Notes: a model not told the origin generated them from the letters alone. A stretch of DNA of 63,340 nucleotides from an uncultured Erysipelotrichaceae bacterium (GCA_902793635.1 CADBEA010000010.1:1-63340); one strand, 5' to 3'. Numbered from the stretch's first letter, positions 1 through 8,795 are shown. Translations and numbers: made by a program.

Positions 1-124
1 CCACTACCAGTTAGTACATAGTTATTGAATTTCGAACCGCCGTATACCGAACGGTACGTACGGTGGTGTGAGAGGTCGGAGATGAATAAAGGAGGAAACT
101 TTATTCATTTCCTCCTACTCGATT
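1..124 (+). mobile_element. 3' end of a group II intron (domains V and VI)
   Basis: Bases 36-67 fold as a group II intron domain V: ACCG (36-39) with TGGT (64-67), CCGTA (40-44) with TACGG (59-63), a two-base CG bulge at 57-58, and TACC/GGTA closing a GAAC tetraloop at 49-52. The candidate catalytic triad at 38-40 reads CGC, a form known from bacterial class C introns. Bases 78-112 form a long domain VI hairpin (GATGAATAAAG at 81-91 with its complement at 99-109), followed by the CCTACTCGAT ending common in bacterial introns. The rest of the intron and any reverse transcriptase lie off the left edge. The exact 3' splice point is estimated. The intron runs opposite to the gene ending at 127. 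Confidence 0.8.
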
Positions 125-126
125 AT

Positions 127-402
127 CTACAGATTCTTGCAGTCACTGATCTTGCGCTTGATGCCGTTCAGGACCACATAGCCCTGCGGCGGGTCTTCGT
201 GAACGATATAGCGCTTGGTCTCGGACGTGCCGTGTCTGTGGCCATACTGGGTATCACATGTCAGATCCTGCTGCGACGGGACGAGATGACCGTCATCCGA
301 ACGCGGCGGTTGGCGGAATTTGACATTGCGGCTCGCGCTGGCGACAACGATGGCCGCGACAATGATGATCCAGGCGACAAGAATGATCAGAAAGGGCATC
401 AT
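127..402 (-). CDS. small membrane protein, unknown function
   Basis: This 91-aa protein has one N-terminal membrane segment (about residues 4-24, rich in I, V and A) and a short polar, probably cytoplasmic tail that contains two cysteines. The ATG overlaps the stop of the upstream SPFH gene by four bases (ATGA), which implies translational coupling and a shared function. I do not recognise a family. SPFH proteins are often encoded next to small membrane partners such as NfeD-like proteins, but the NfeD OB-fold is not apparent here. It is the last gene of the riboswitch-controlled operon, and its stop lies only a few bases from the end of an oppositely oriented group II intron. Confidence 0.7.
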   Translation of the reverse strand: MMPFLIILVAWIIIVAAIVVASASRNVKFRQPPRSDDGHLVPSQQDLTCDTQYGHRHGTSETKRYIVHEDPPQGYVVLNGIKRKISDCKNL

Positions 403-1328
403 TTAGCGCTTTCTTTGACAGCCTGAGCCAGACCGGCAAGACCCTGAATCTCGGAAGGGATAATAATCTTGGTTGCCTGACCGTTGGCGGCTGCTTCAAA
501 TGCTTCGAGACTCTTCAGCTTGATGACCGCCTCATCAGCACCGGCATCCTTGATGGCTTTGAGACCTTCAGCGGTTGCCTGATGAACTGTGCGGATCGCT
601 TCGGCACGGCCTTCCGCTTCACGGATTTCCTTTTCCTTGGCTGCTTCAGCTGCCAGGATGGTGGCCCGCTTCTGCGCTTCCGCTTCCAGAACGGCGGATT
701 CCTTGCGGCCTTCCGCTGTCAGGATCATGGACTGTTTCTCACCTTCAGCAGTAAGAATGGCTGCTCTCTTTTCACGTTCTGCTTTCATCTGCTTTTCCAT
801 GGCTTCCCGAATGGCCGCCGGCGGCTGAATGTTCTTCAGCTCGACACGGGTGACCTTGATGCCCCACGGGTCGGTAGCCAGGTCGATCGTCTGCAGCATC
901 TGTGAGTTGATGACTTCACGGGATGTCAGAGTGTCGTCCAGTGTCATGTCACCGATGATGTTACGCAGGGTCGTCGCAGTCAGGTTTTCCATCGCCATGA
1001 TCGGGTTTTCCACACCGTATGCGTAGTCATGCGGATTCATGACCTTGAAGTAGACGACTGAGTCGATCTGCATCGTGACGTTATCTTTGGTGATAACCGG
1101 CTGCGGCGCGAAGTCCGCGACCTGTTCTTTTAACAGAACTCTGCGGGAGATCCTTTCAACCAAAGGAATCTTGAAGTGCAGGCCGGCGTGCCATGTTGTC
1201 TTGTAGCGGCCGAAGCGTTCAATGACATAGGCGTTTTCCTGCGGCACAACGCTGGCGCAGGAGAACACCAGGGCAATGATCAGGATGACCACGACTGCCC
1301 AGATAATAATTCTTACAAAAGCTGGCAT
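399..1328 (-). CDS. SPFH/band 7 (stomatin-like) membrane protein
   Basis: The 309-aa protein has an N-terminal membrane anchor (about residues 5-25), an SPFH/band 7 domain (about 28-190, with the typical ENAYVIERFGRY and GLHFKIPLVERI segments), and an Ala/Glu/Lys-rich coiled coil (about 180-270). The coiled coil carries the repeated motif ILTAEGEKQS/ILTAEGRKES seen in QmcA/YbbK-type stomatins. Such proteins oligomerise in membranes and scaffold partner proteins or proteases. It lies 18 bp downstream of the 555-aa membrane protein gene and overlaps the 91-aa gene, so the three are probably one transcript under the upstream riboswitch. The partner protein is not known. Confidence 0.92.
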   Translation of the reverse strand: MPAFVRIIIWAVVVILIIALVFSCASVVPQENAYVIERFGRYKTTWHAGLHFKIPLVERISRRVLLKEQVADFAPQPVITKDNVTMQIDSVVYFKVMNPHDYAYGVENPIMAMENLTATTLRNIIGDMTLDDTLTSREVINSQMLQTIDLATDPWGIKVTRVELKNIQPPAAIREAMEKQMKAEREKRAAILTAEGEKQSMILTAEGRKESAVLEAEAQKRATILAAEAAKEKEIREAEGRAEAIRTVHQATAEGLKAIKDAGADEAVIKLKSLEAFEAAANGQATKIIIPSEIQGLAGLAQAVKESAK

Positions 1329-1346
1329 TTTTCCTCTCCTTGCTGT

Positions 1347-3014
1347 TTACTCAGCTAATATGAATTCCGTACCATCGGTCAGAATTGTGACGGTATCGCC
1401 TTCGTCAACCAGTAACATGCCCAGTACATCCGCGTACTTCGCATGATAGATCTGATTGTTTTCGTCGACGATGTACAGATAGGTATCACCGTTCTGGACC
1501 AGTGTTTCCATACGGGATACGGTGATTGTTTTTGCCTGATAGGATGAATAATCTTTTTCCGGTTCCGGTTCATAGGTTTCGCCATGAATCAGATGCCGGT
1601 ATTTCTCGATGACATCAGCCTGGGTGGCTGCGGTTGCGACAATGTTGTACTGTTCGACATTGACGATCGCATACATCTTGACCAGACCGTTGGCATCCTT
1701 GAGAACCATGATGTAGGCCGGTGAGCCTTCGATGTTGATGAGACTCGGGAAGGAAGCCTGATATCTCTTTTCCTGCACTTCGCCTTCGGCACTCTTCATC
1801 GCCGAGAATTCGTCGGCGCCGGAGCAGGAGATATAACGGGTTTCGCTGGTTCTTTCGTTGGCCAGAACGAAGCCGATGTTGGAACTGTCGCCGTTGACGG
1901 ATGTGACACCGGTGTAGATCCAGATGTCGCCGTCTTTGGCAATATATCCATAGTCATTGTAGAGGTCTTCGTCCTCGTTTTCCAAAGTCGTGATCTGCCG
2001 GCAGTCGGTCTGCGAGAAGATGCTGTTGAAGAAACCGTGCTGCAGCTGTGCGTAGTTGTTGTACTGCTCACAGATCAGATCGCCGTCATAGACAACGTCT
2101 GCCCACTGCGGTACCGAACCAGCCTGGTAATAGGTGGTTTCACCGCTGACCGGATCAGTGATCAGAGCACCGATGACATTTGTGCCGCCGAAGAGACCGA
2201 TCTTGTGTTCATAGACCGAGGCGACATAGTAAGGATTGCCTTCCTCGTCGATCTCGAAGTGAAGATTATTGAACATCAGGGTCGGATACTGGAAGCGCAG
2301 GCGTCTCTGCAGGTTCTGTGAGAACCAGGCGGACGGTACATATTTCATGCCTTCCTTCAGCGGTACGTAATCAGCTGACATATCGACCGGGTCGACAATG
2401 ACATAGCCCGGGATGCCGTTGGCCTTGTTGGCGTTCCATTTGAAGAAGCCGTCATAGGACAGGGCAGCCACTTTGAACGGCGCGTCCTGATAGTTGATCT
2501 GCGTGTAGCCGGAGATGTTGAACTGGCTGACGACCTGGGAAAGGGAACCGATCCGGCGGTCACCCAGCATTTCGGCAGAAGAGGTATCCATCAACGCGAT
2601 GGAGGAAGAACCTTCCGCGGAAGGAATCAGATCAACCGATCCTTCATCGACCTTCAGAATCTGGCTGTAGCGCTTGGCATGGAACAGCTTGGCGCTGTAA
2701 CCGGTGGATACGACGAAGAAGGCCAGCACACAGACCAGTACAATGAAGGCTCTGTGTATGACGACCTGTTCTTTTTTGATCGCTCCGTAGAGACCCTTGA
2801 TCAGGATGTAGAGGATGATCATCAGGATCAGCATGATCCAGAACAGGGCACTCTGCAGGTTGATGGGCGGCAGGATCATGTACCAGAGCAGGGCACTGAT
2901 CACCAGGGTGATCAGCAGCGGCACCAGAATCATGCCGAGGCTTTCCTTGCCGTTACCCTTCGGAATGTAGTCACGGATCCGAAGCGGCTTTTTCATCTTT
3001 GCGGAAACATTCAT
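1347..3014 (-). CDS. membrane protein with large extracytoplasmic domain, unknown function
   Basis: This is a 555-aa protein that I cannot assign to a family. Three hydrophobic segments occupy the first ~110 residues (GMILVPLLITLVISALLWYM, a WIMLILMIILYILI stretch and FIVLVCVLAFFVV). About 440 mostly polar, acidic residues follow, with regular alternation suggestive of beta structure, presumably outside the membrane. I chose the ATG at 3014, eight bases after a GGAG, over the GTG at 3023 that overlaps that Shine-Dalgarno sequence. It is the first gene of an operon with an SPFH protein and a small membrane protein, behind a promoter and a manganese-type riboswitch. A role in metal homeostasis or metal-dependent envelope function is inference from the riboswitch only. 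Confidence 0.85.
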   Translation of the reverse strand: MNVSAKMKKPLRIRDYIPKGNGKESLGMILVPLLITLVISALLWYMILPPINLQSALFWIMLILMIILYILIKGLYGAIKKEQVVIHRAFIVLVCVLAFFVVSTGYSAKLFHAKRYSQILKVDEGSVDLIPSAEGSSSIALMDTSSAEMLGDRRIGSLSQVVSQFNISGYTQINYQDAPFKVAALSYDGFFKWNANKANGIPGYVIVDPVDMSADYVPLKEGMKYVPSAWFSQNLQRRLRFQYPTLMFNNLHFEIDEEGNPYYVASVYEHKIGLFGGTNVIGALITDPVSGETTYYQAGSVPQWADVVYDGDLICEQYNNYAQLQHGFFNSIFSQTDCRQITTLENEDEDLYNDYGYIAKDGDIWIYTGVTSVNGDSSNIGFVLANERTSETRYISCSGADEFSAMKSAEGEVQEKRYQASFPSLINIEGSPAYIMVLKDANGLVKMYAIVNVEQYNIVATAATQADVIEKYRHLIHGETYEPEPEKDYSSYQAKTITVSRMETLVQNGDTYLYIVDENNQIYHAKYADVLGMLLVDEGDTVTILTDGTEFILAE

Positions 3015-3047
3015 CGCATTCACTCCTTTCGATGTGTGTTCCTTTAT

Positions 3048-3079
3048 ACAAAAGGATACAGCATCTGCCGTATCCTTTA
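3048..3079 (-). terminator. riboswitch expression platform: intrinsic terminator
   Basis: On the minus strand AAAGGATAC (3078-3070) pairs perfectly with GTATCCTTT (3059-3051), ending in TTTTG. The loop contains CGGCAGA (3070-3064), which is complementary to TCTGCCG just after the aptamer (3107-3101), so an alternative antiterminator fold is available. It sits between the aptamer and the Shine-Dalgarno of the 555-aa gene. The U-tract is short, so efficiency is uncertain. Confidence 0.7.
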
Positions 3080-3112
3080 CATCCTTTCATGCGGAGTCAA
3101 CGGCAGACTTTT

Positions 3113-3200
3113 TATGAGTCTTACCATTCTCTGCGGACCGGGTGATTACCGTGATGACGATCCGCACCATACAGACAAGCTGTACTGGTTACTCCCTCAT
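3113..3200 (-). promoter_or_regulatory. yybP-ykoY family (manganese) riboswitch aptamer
   Basis: Read on the minus strand, the element starts with ATGAG followed by GGAGTA and ends with AAGACTCAT, so ATGAG/CTCAT closes P1. These match the conserved GGGGAGUA and AAGACC blocks of yybP-ykoY aptamers. Between them GCGGA pairs with TCCGC, enclosing TCGTCA and CACCCGG, which correspond to the conserved internal-loop bases of the family. The start lies about seven bases after a TATAAT box. Members of this family sense Mn2+ and are generally ON switches that favour antitermination. A terminator follows before the open reading frame. The assignment is by motif and fold, without a covariance search. 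Confidence 0.82.
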
Positions 3201-3205
3201 TTGAG

Positions 3206-3236
3206 ATTATAATAGCACAGACTGACCGGCAGTCAA
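3206..3236 (-). promoter_or_regulatory. promoter of the riboswitch operon
   Basis: The minus strand carries TTGACT (3236-3231) and TATAAT (3211-3206). The spacer is 19 bp, or 16 bp if the overlapping TATTAT is used. The predicted start falls at the first bases of the riboswitch P1 stem, which supports both calls. Confidence 0.7.
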
Positions 3237-3339
3237 TACCTTTCGTGAAATATTTCGCAAAATCCGCAGGTGAAGAAAACAGTAGCAGAAATGGTGCATT
3301 TCAGTAAAATTAAACTGTAAAACACGCAGGAGAACAATT

Positions 3340-4110
3340 ATGGCTGATACGGTACTGGAAGCGAAGAATCTGAAGAAAGTTTACAATTTCAATACTGAAA
3401 ACGCATTTGAAGCGCTGCACAACATCTCCTTTCAGGTAGAAGAAGGGGATTTTGTCGCGATCATGGGGCCCAGCGGCTCCGGTAAATCCACTTTTATCAA
3501 TAATATTTCGACGATCGATCTGCCGACCGCCGGCAAAGTATATATCAACGGCAAGGAAGTCCGTTCCATGAGTTCCAATGAGATCGGCCGCTTCCGCTAT
3601 CAGAACCTGGGATTCATTTTCCAGGATTTCAATCTGCTCGATTCCCATACGATGTATGAGAATATCGCCATGCCGCTGTCACTTGCTCATGTCAACCGCG
3701 ACGAGATCCGGGAGCGGATCACAAAAATCGCGAAACAGATGGATATTGAATCGCTGCTGAACAAGTTCCCGAATGAATGCTCGGGCGGTCAGAGACAGCG
3801 TGCCGCGATCTGCCGCGCTTTGATCAACAACCCGCGCATCATTGTCGCTGACGAACCGACCGGCAACCTCGACAGTGCCAACTCGGCGGAACTGATGAAG
3901 ATCCTGCAGAAACTGAACAAAGAGAACGGCGTCACCATCGTCATGGTTACCCATGATCCGCTGATCACTTCCTATTCCTCACGCCTGCTGTATATCAGGG
4001 ACGGCAACATTGAAACGGTTCTGGAAAAGGGCGATATGACCCAGGATGAATACTTCCAGAAGATCGTTGAGATCAACTCCGCCGAATCCCGGGAAATCCT
4101 GCAGCAGTAA
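3340..4110 (+). CDS. ABC transporter ATP-binding protein (MacB/BceA-type)
   Basis: This 256-aa nucleotide-binding subunit has Walker A GPSGSGKST (43-51), a Q-loop (Q95), the signature CSGGQRQR (147-154), Walker B IIVADEP with catalytic Glu (167-173), TGNLDS and the H-loop histidine at 205. The TGNLDS motif and overall length fit the LolD/MacB/BceA branch, which works with FtsX-domain permeases in lipoprotein handling, efflux or antimicrobial-peptide resistance. Its permease partner follows after 32 bp. No two-component system is adjacent, so a Bce-type peptide sensing role is possible but not shown. The start follows CAGGAG. Confidence 0.93.
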   Translation: MADTVLEAKNLKKVYNFNTENAFEALHNISFQVEEGDFVAIMGPSGSGKSTFINNISTIDLPTAGKVYINGKEVRSMSSNEIGRFRYQNLGFIFQDFNLLDSHTMYENIAMPLSLAHVNRDEIRERITKIAKQMDIESLLNKFPNECSGGQRQRAAICRALINNPRIIVADEPTGNLDSANSAELMKILQKLNKENGVTIVMVTHDPLITSYSSRLLYIRDGNIETVLEKGDMTQDEYFQKIVEINSAESREILQQ

Positions 4111-4142
4111 CAGAAATACCGATCTGAAAGTGAGAACTGCCT

Positions 4143-5405
4143 ATGATCATAAAAGACGCGATACGCTCCCTGCGGAATAATTTCGGCAAAGCGCTCTTCT
4201 ACTGGCTGACCTTCGTTCTGACATCGATGTTTATTTTTATCTTCTTCAACATCTCGATGAGCGACGCGGTCGGTGTTACCTTCATCAATGACAAGGGATC
4301 CTTTGCGACGACCCTGACGGTATTCGTCATTACCATATGCATGATCATCATCTTCTTCGCCAATGACTTCTTTGTCAAAAACAAAGCCCGTGACCTGGCG
4401 GTCCGTCTGGTCTGCGGCGCGACGTACATGCAGCTGGCGGAATACCTGCTGATCCAGACATTCATCCTGCTGGCCATCGCCATTCCGGCCGGCATTCTGC
4501 TGGCTCTGATCATGATTCCGATCCTGAACGGCATCATCGTCGCTTTGCCCGGCACCGGTCTGCATATCACGATCCGTTTCAGTGCCGTGGTCATGACGAC
4601 GATCATCCTGACGACGGTCGTCTTCTGGACAACCTATCTGAATCTGGCATTTGCCTACCGCAACAGCGCTTCTTCACTGCTCAACGAAAGAAGCATCAAG
4701 ATCAAGCTGGAATTCCCGGCTCTGGCCAACATGAAGACATCCCAGAAGTTCAAGTCGATTCTGTTCGGGGTTCTGTTTTTCCTGCCGGTCATTCTCTTCT
4801 ATATACAGCCGTCCAGCTCAGTCGGCTGGTGCGCGGTCGGCATGGTCGGCTTCAACGGCGCGATGAAACATATCCTCGGTCCATGGCTGAACAAAGTCCT
4901 GAAGGATGATTACACCGATCAGCCGCGGCTGCTGGCTGTCCTTGGTTTCTTCCGCACGGATATCCTGATCATGAAGAACAACATCATTCTCTTCATCGTT
5001 TCCTCAGTCCTGCTTGCCTCGATCCTGGTATCACAGCAGCGGGCACCGATGGAAGTGCTGCTGACTTTGCTGTCGTATGTTGTCATGAGCATCCTGCTGT
5101 CGCTGGCCATCATGTTCAAATATTCCACCGAACTGTCCACCCGCACCAAGTATTTCCGTTCCCTAAACCATCTTGGCTATACGGAAGAGGAATGCGCGAA
5201 GATCAAGCAGCAGGAAGTCGTATTGTTCTATCTGTATGTCTTCCTGGTCGTCTTCCTGTATATCGGCAACATGTTTATGGCCCTCATCCTGCATGGCCTG
5301 CTGCAGGCTTCCTATGCCGGTATATTGATGCTGTTCATCATCGTACCGCTGGCTGTCTGCTGCGTTACGACCCTGTATTACTACAACCACATCGACAAAA
5401 AGTGA
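4143..5405 (+). CDS. FtsX-domain ABC transporter permease
   Basis: This 420-aa hydrophobic protein begins with the short cytoplasmic segment (DAIRSLRNNFGKALFYWLT) typical of FtsX/MacB/BceB permeases, followed by about ten membrane segments. An FtsX-like core lies at about residues 60-185, with KARDLAVRLVCGAT as the usual cytoplasmic coupling loop. It is much shorter than BceB (about 650 aa) and lacks that protein's large extracellular domain. It follows its ATPase gene closely and is followed by a terminator, so the pair forms a two-gene operon. The substrate cannot be inferred from the sequence. Confidence 0.88.
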   Translation: MIIKDAIRSLRNNFGKALFYWLTFVLTSMFIFIFFNISMSDAVGVTFINDKGSFATTLTVFVITICMIIIFFANDFFVKNKARDLAVRLVCGATYMQLAEYLLIQTFILLAIAIPAGILLALIMIPILNGIIVALPGTGLHITIRFSAVVMTTIILTTVVFWTTYLNLAFAYRNSASSLLNERSIKIKLEFPALANMKTSQKFKSILFGVLFFLPVILFYIQPSSSVGWCAVGMVGFNGAMKHILGPWLNKVLKDDYTDQPRLLAVLGFFRTDILIMKNNIILFIVSSVLLASILVSQQRAPMEVLLTLLSYVVMSILLSLAIMFKYSTELSTRTKYFRSLNHLGYTEEECAKIKQQEVVLFYLYVFLVVFLYIGNMFMALILHGLLQASYAGILMLFIIVPLAVCCVTTLYYYNHIDKK

Positions 5406-5410
5406 GAATA

Positions 5411-5438
5411 GAGTCTGTCTGATGGACAGGCTTTTTTC
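5411..5438 (+). terminator. intrinsic terminator after the ABC transporter pair
   Basis: AGTCTGTC (5412-5419) pairs with GACAGGCT (5424-5431), with one G-U pair, and is followed by six T. Confidence 0.8.
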
Positions 5439-5498
5439 GTTCTCGGCGGGCACGATTACTCCAGGATGTGGTAAGATAGACCGGTCGGAGGTTTTATC

Positions 5499-7772
5499 AT
5501 GAACGAAGAAATTATCAAAAGCATATCTGCCGAACTGAATATCACGATCGCGCAGGTACAGAATACACTCTCCCTCCTGGAAGAAGGAAACACGGTTCCG
5601 TTCATCGCCCGTTACCGTAAGGAACAGACCCGCGGGCTGGATGAAGAACAGATCCTGTTTATCCAGAAACAGTATGACTATCAGCTGAAACTGGCGGAAC
5701 GCAAGGAGAACGTTCTGAAGCTGATTGAAGAACAGGGCAAGCTGACTGATGAGATCAGAAAGAGCGTCGCCGAATGCACAAAGCTCTCCCAGGTCGAAGA
5801 TATCTACCGGCCGTATGCCCAGAAGAAAAAGACAAGAGCTGCCACGGCTATCAAAAACGGCCTGCAGCCACTGGCTGACTGGATGCTGTCACTGCCGAAG
5901 GAAGGCGATATCGTCGCTGAGGCAGGCAAGTATCTGAATGAGGAAGTCGCCAACATCAAGGACGCCATTCAGGGGGCCATGGATATCATTGCCGAAGTTG
6001 TTTCCGACAACGCCAAACAGAGATGGGCCTTCAAGGAAAACATCATGAAGACCGGTGTCATTGTCACCAAACTGAAGAAAGACGCCCAGGACGAAAAGAA
6101 GGTCTATCAGAACTACTATGACTATTCCGAAAAGATCAGCACCGTTGCCGACCACCGCATTATGGCCATTGACCGCGCTGAAAAGGAAAAGGTCATCACT
6201 GTATCGCTGACCTTTGACGACGCACATCTGAAGGATGAAGCATTGAAGGCACTGCTCAAAGGTGAGACAACAATTGTTGAAAACGAACTGAAACTGGCGG
6301 CGGAGGATGGCTGTGACCGTCTTCTGTTCCCGTCGATCGAACGTGAGATCCGCTCTGATCTGAGTGAAAGAGCTCAGACAAAGTCCATTGAGATTTTCTC
6401 CACCAACCTGGAAAAACTGCTGCTGCAGCCGCCTTTAAAGGGACGTGTCGTGCTCGGCTTCGACCCGGGTTACTACAACGGCTGTAAGCTCGCCGTCATC
6501 GATGAAACCGGCAAGATGCTTACTGTCGGCAAGATCTTCCCGTTCTCCCGCAAAGGCGAGGACGAAGCCGCATCCCGTAAGAAACTGGCGGAACTGGTGC
6601 AGCGCTATGATGTGCAGATCATTGCCATCGGCAACGGCACGGCTTCCCGTGAAAGTGAAAAACTGGTTGCTGAGACGATCCGTGAATACGGTCTGAATGT
6701 CAGCTATGCCATCGTATCCGAGGCCGGTGCTTCCGTCTGGTCCGCCCAGGAAGCGGCCCGCGCGGAATTCCCGGATCTGCAGGTCGAGGAAAGATCGGCT
6801 GTCTCGATCGGCCGCCGTCTGCTTGACCCGCTTGCCGAACTGATCAAGATCGATCCGAAGTCCATCGGTGTCGGTCAGTACCAGCACGATCTGCCGCAGA
6901 AGGCATTGAGTGAAAGACTGGACGAAGCAATCATGAAGTGTGTCAACCGTACCGGTGCCGATCTGAATACCGCTTCCCAGGAATTATTGACGCATATCTC
7001 CGGTCTTAACAGTGCGACAGCCCGGGAAATCGTCAGCTACCGTAATGAAAACGGCCGCTTCACCAACCGTCAGCAGCTGCTGAAAGTCAAGAAGCTTGGC
7101 CCGAAAGCCTTTACCCAGTGTGCCGGCTTCCTGCGCATCACCGACGGTGAGGAACCGCTGGATCAGACATCGATCCATCCGGAAAGCTACGCTGCCGCAA
7201 GAGCCCTGATGGATGCTTGCGGTATTACCACCCTGGGTGTCAAAGACGCTGAATTCCCGGCTGAGAAGACAAAGGATCTCGGAATCGACAGCTACACACT
7301 GAAGGATATCGAAGATGCGATCCGTCAGCCGCTGAGAGACTACCGTGATCAGTTCGAAGGCGCGCTGTTAAGAAGCGATGTCCTCGAGATCAGTGACTTG
7401 CATGTCGGTGACAAGCTTTCCGGCACAGTCAGAAATGTCGTTGACTTCGGTGCCTTCGTCGATATCGGTCTGCACGAAGACGGTCTGGTGCATATTTCCC
7501 GCATGACCATGCAGAGAAACGCCGTTCCGACCGAAGTCGTATCCGTCGGTGATATCGTCGATGTTTATGTCTATGAGATCGACGAGGAAAGAGGCAGAGT
7601 GTCACTGAGCTTCCTGCCGCTGGAAAAACTGCAGGAAAAGCAGGCTGCCTACAAATACCGCAAGAATAATAAGAACAATAAGAACAACAAGAAACATAAC
7701 GAGAAATCGAAGAAGAAAGAGGTGACCATGGACGATGCCATGGCCCGTCTGATGGAACGCTTCGGCAAATAA
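5499..7772 (+). CDS. tex: Tex-family S1 RNA-binding transcription accessory protein
   Basis: The 757-aa protein follows the Tex architecture. An N-terminal helical region (1-190, with VPFIARYRKEQT) is followed by a YqgF-like RNase-H fold (about 317-463, starting GFDPGYYNGCKLAVID), helix-hairpin-helix repeats (about 490-545), and an S1 domain (about 635-705). Tex binds nucleic acid and affects transcription and stress tolerance. The C-terminus has a low-complexity Lys/Asn stretch (KNNKNNKNNKKHNEK) encoded by AAT/AAG/AAC repeats before a conserved-looking MDDAMARLMERFGK end. The start follows CGGAGG. The PAP2 gene begins 18 bp downstream. Confidence 0.96.
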   Translation: MNEEIIKSISAELNITIAQVQNTLSLLEEGNTVPFIARYRKEQTRGLDEEQILFIQKQYDYQLKLAERKENVLKLIEEQGKLTDEIRKSVAECTKLSQVEDIYRPYAQKKKTRAATAIKNGLQPLADWMLSLPKEGDIVAEAGKYLNEEVANIKDAIQGAMDIIAEVVSDNAKQRWAFKENIMKTGVIVTKLKKDAQDEKKVYQNYYDYSEKISTVADHRIMAIDRAEKEKVITVSLTFDDAHLKDEALKALLKGETTIVENELKLAAEDGCDRLLFPSIEREIRSDLSERAQTKSIEIFSTNLEKLLLQPPLKGRVVLGFDPGYYNGCKLAVIDETGKMLTVGKIFPFSRKGEDEAASRKKLAELVQRYDVQIIAIGNGTASRESEKLVAETIREYGLNVSYAIVSEAGASVWSAQEAARAEFPDLQVEERSAVSIGRRLLDPLAELIKIDPKSIGVGQYQHDLPQKALSERLDEAIMKCVNRTGADLNTASQELLTHISGLNSATAREIVSYRNENGRFTNRQQLLKVKKLGPKAFTQCAGFLRITDGEEPLDQTSIHPESYAAARALMDACGITTLGVKDAEFPAEKTKDLGIDSYTLKDIEDAIRQPLRDYRDQFEGALLRSDVLEISDLHVGDKLSGTVRNVVDFGAFVDIGLHEDGLVHISRMTMQRNAVPTEVVSVGDIVDVYVYEIDEERGRVSLSFLPLEKLQEKQAAYKYRKNNKNNKNNKKHNEKSKKKEVTMDDAMARLMERFGK

Positions 7773-7790
7773 AAAAGAAAGGAAAAGGGA

Positions 7791-8735
7791 ATGGGTATAT
7801 CGATTCTGCTCTGGTTTCAGAATATCCGCGAAATACTCGGACCGGTGTTTGATTTCATTGCCGCCTATGCCTCAGATATTACCGCCTTCACGGCTGCCGT
7901 CATACCGTTTCTGTTTTACTGGTGCAGCGATAAGGAGGAAGGGAAGGACATTCTGCTGGCGCTTGGCATCAGTATGTATCTGAACCAGTTTCTCAAAGTG
8001 ACATTCAGTATCTACCGGCCCTGGATCCTGGATAAAAGAATCGTTCCTTCGCCGGCCGGAACCAGATTCGCGTCCGGCTACTCCTTTCCCAGTTTCCATA
8101 CCCAGGTCAGCGGCACCGTCTATGGCAGTATTGCCTGGATGCTGAAGGACAGCCGGAAACCGCAGGCGCTTCTGTGCCTCATCATACCGGTGTTTATCGG
8201 TATCAGCCGCATGTATCTCGGCGTTCATACATTCCGGGACGTGGCGGCCGGACTTCTGATCGCAGCGGTCAGTATGTTTCTGATCAACAAGGGTGACAAT
8301 GTGGTTGACACCCATCCGGAGTACCGCCGTTACCTGCCATGGATCGCCGCGGCATTCTCCGCCGCCGGCATCTGGTACGCCCTCAACCGTCCGTATCCGA
8401 TGGATTACGCAAACGGCGAACTGATCGTCGATCCCATCGATATGATGAAGGACGCGATGCTGTGCATCGGCGTGTTCTTCGGCATGTTTGCCGGCACTGC
8501 TCTGGAAGTGAAATATCTGAATTTCCAGACGGACGGTTCAAAAAAAGAAAAGACGCTGCGCTTTATCATCGGCAGTATCGGCATGGCGGCGATCGCTCTG
8601 CTGCACAAGGTTCGTATTCTTGCCTTTGTCGAAGCCAGACTGTCAAGCTTTCTGACCGGACTGGCTCTCGGACTGTATGCCATGTTCCTGTTTCCGCTGC
8701 TGTTTACAACCGTCAGAAGAAAAATGATCAAATAA
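7791..8735 (+). CDS. PAP2-superfamily membrane phosphatase
   Basis: This 314-aa multi-spanning protein carries the three PAP2 phosphatase motifs: KVTFSIYRP (about 69-77), SGYSFPSFHTQ (about 95-105, PSGH-like with F for G) and SRMYLGVHTFRD (about 137-148), containing the expected Arg and His residues. Eight or so hydrophobic segments are visible. The family dephosphorylates lipid phosphates such as phosphatidic acid or undecaprenyl pyrophosphate. The long C-terminal membrane extension beyond motif 3 (about 150 residues) resembles the SGPP/YwoA-like branch. It is probably cotranscribed with tex and ends at a strong bidirectional hairpin. The exact substrate is unknown. Confidence 0.9.
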   Translation: MGISILLWFQNIREILGPVFDFIAAYASDITAFTAAVIPFLFYWCSDKEEGKDILLALGISMYLNQFLKVTFSIYRPWILDKRIVPSPAGTRFASGYSFPSFHTQVSGTVYGSIAWMLKDSRKPQALLCLIIPVFIGISRMYLGVHTFRDVAAGLLIAAVSMFLINKGDNVVDTHPEYRRYLPWIAAAFSAAGIWYALNRPYPMDYANGELIVDPIDMMKDAMLCIGVFFGMFAGTALEVKYLNFQTDGSKKEKTLRFIIGSIGMAAIALLHKVRILAFVEARLSSFLTGLALGLYAMFLFPLLFTTVRRKMIK

Positions 8736-8771
8736 AAAATGCCGGGGAGCGGATCGCTCTTCGGCATTTTT
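8734..8771. terminator. bidirectional terminator between the PAP2 gene and pyridoxal kinase-like gene
   Basis: AAAAATGCCG (8736-8745) pairs with CGGCATTTTT (8762-8771), with A and T runs on both sides, so it can serve both convergent genes. Confidence 0.85.
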
Positions 8772-8795
8772 AGTCGGATCAGTTCAGTTGTGTCG

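Noticed and set aside
25..426. 133-codon plus-strand frame at the left edge
   Set aside because: It crosses the group II intron end and is antisense to the small membrane protein and SPFH genes; its sequence has no protein-like features.
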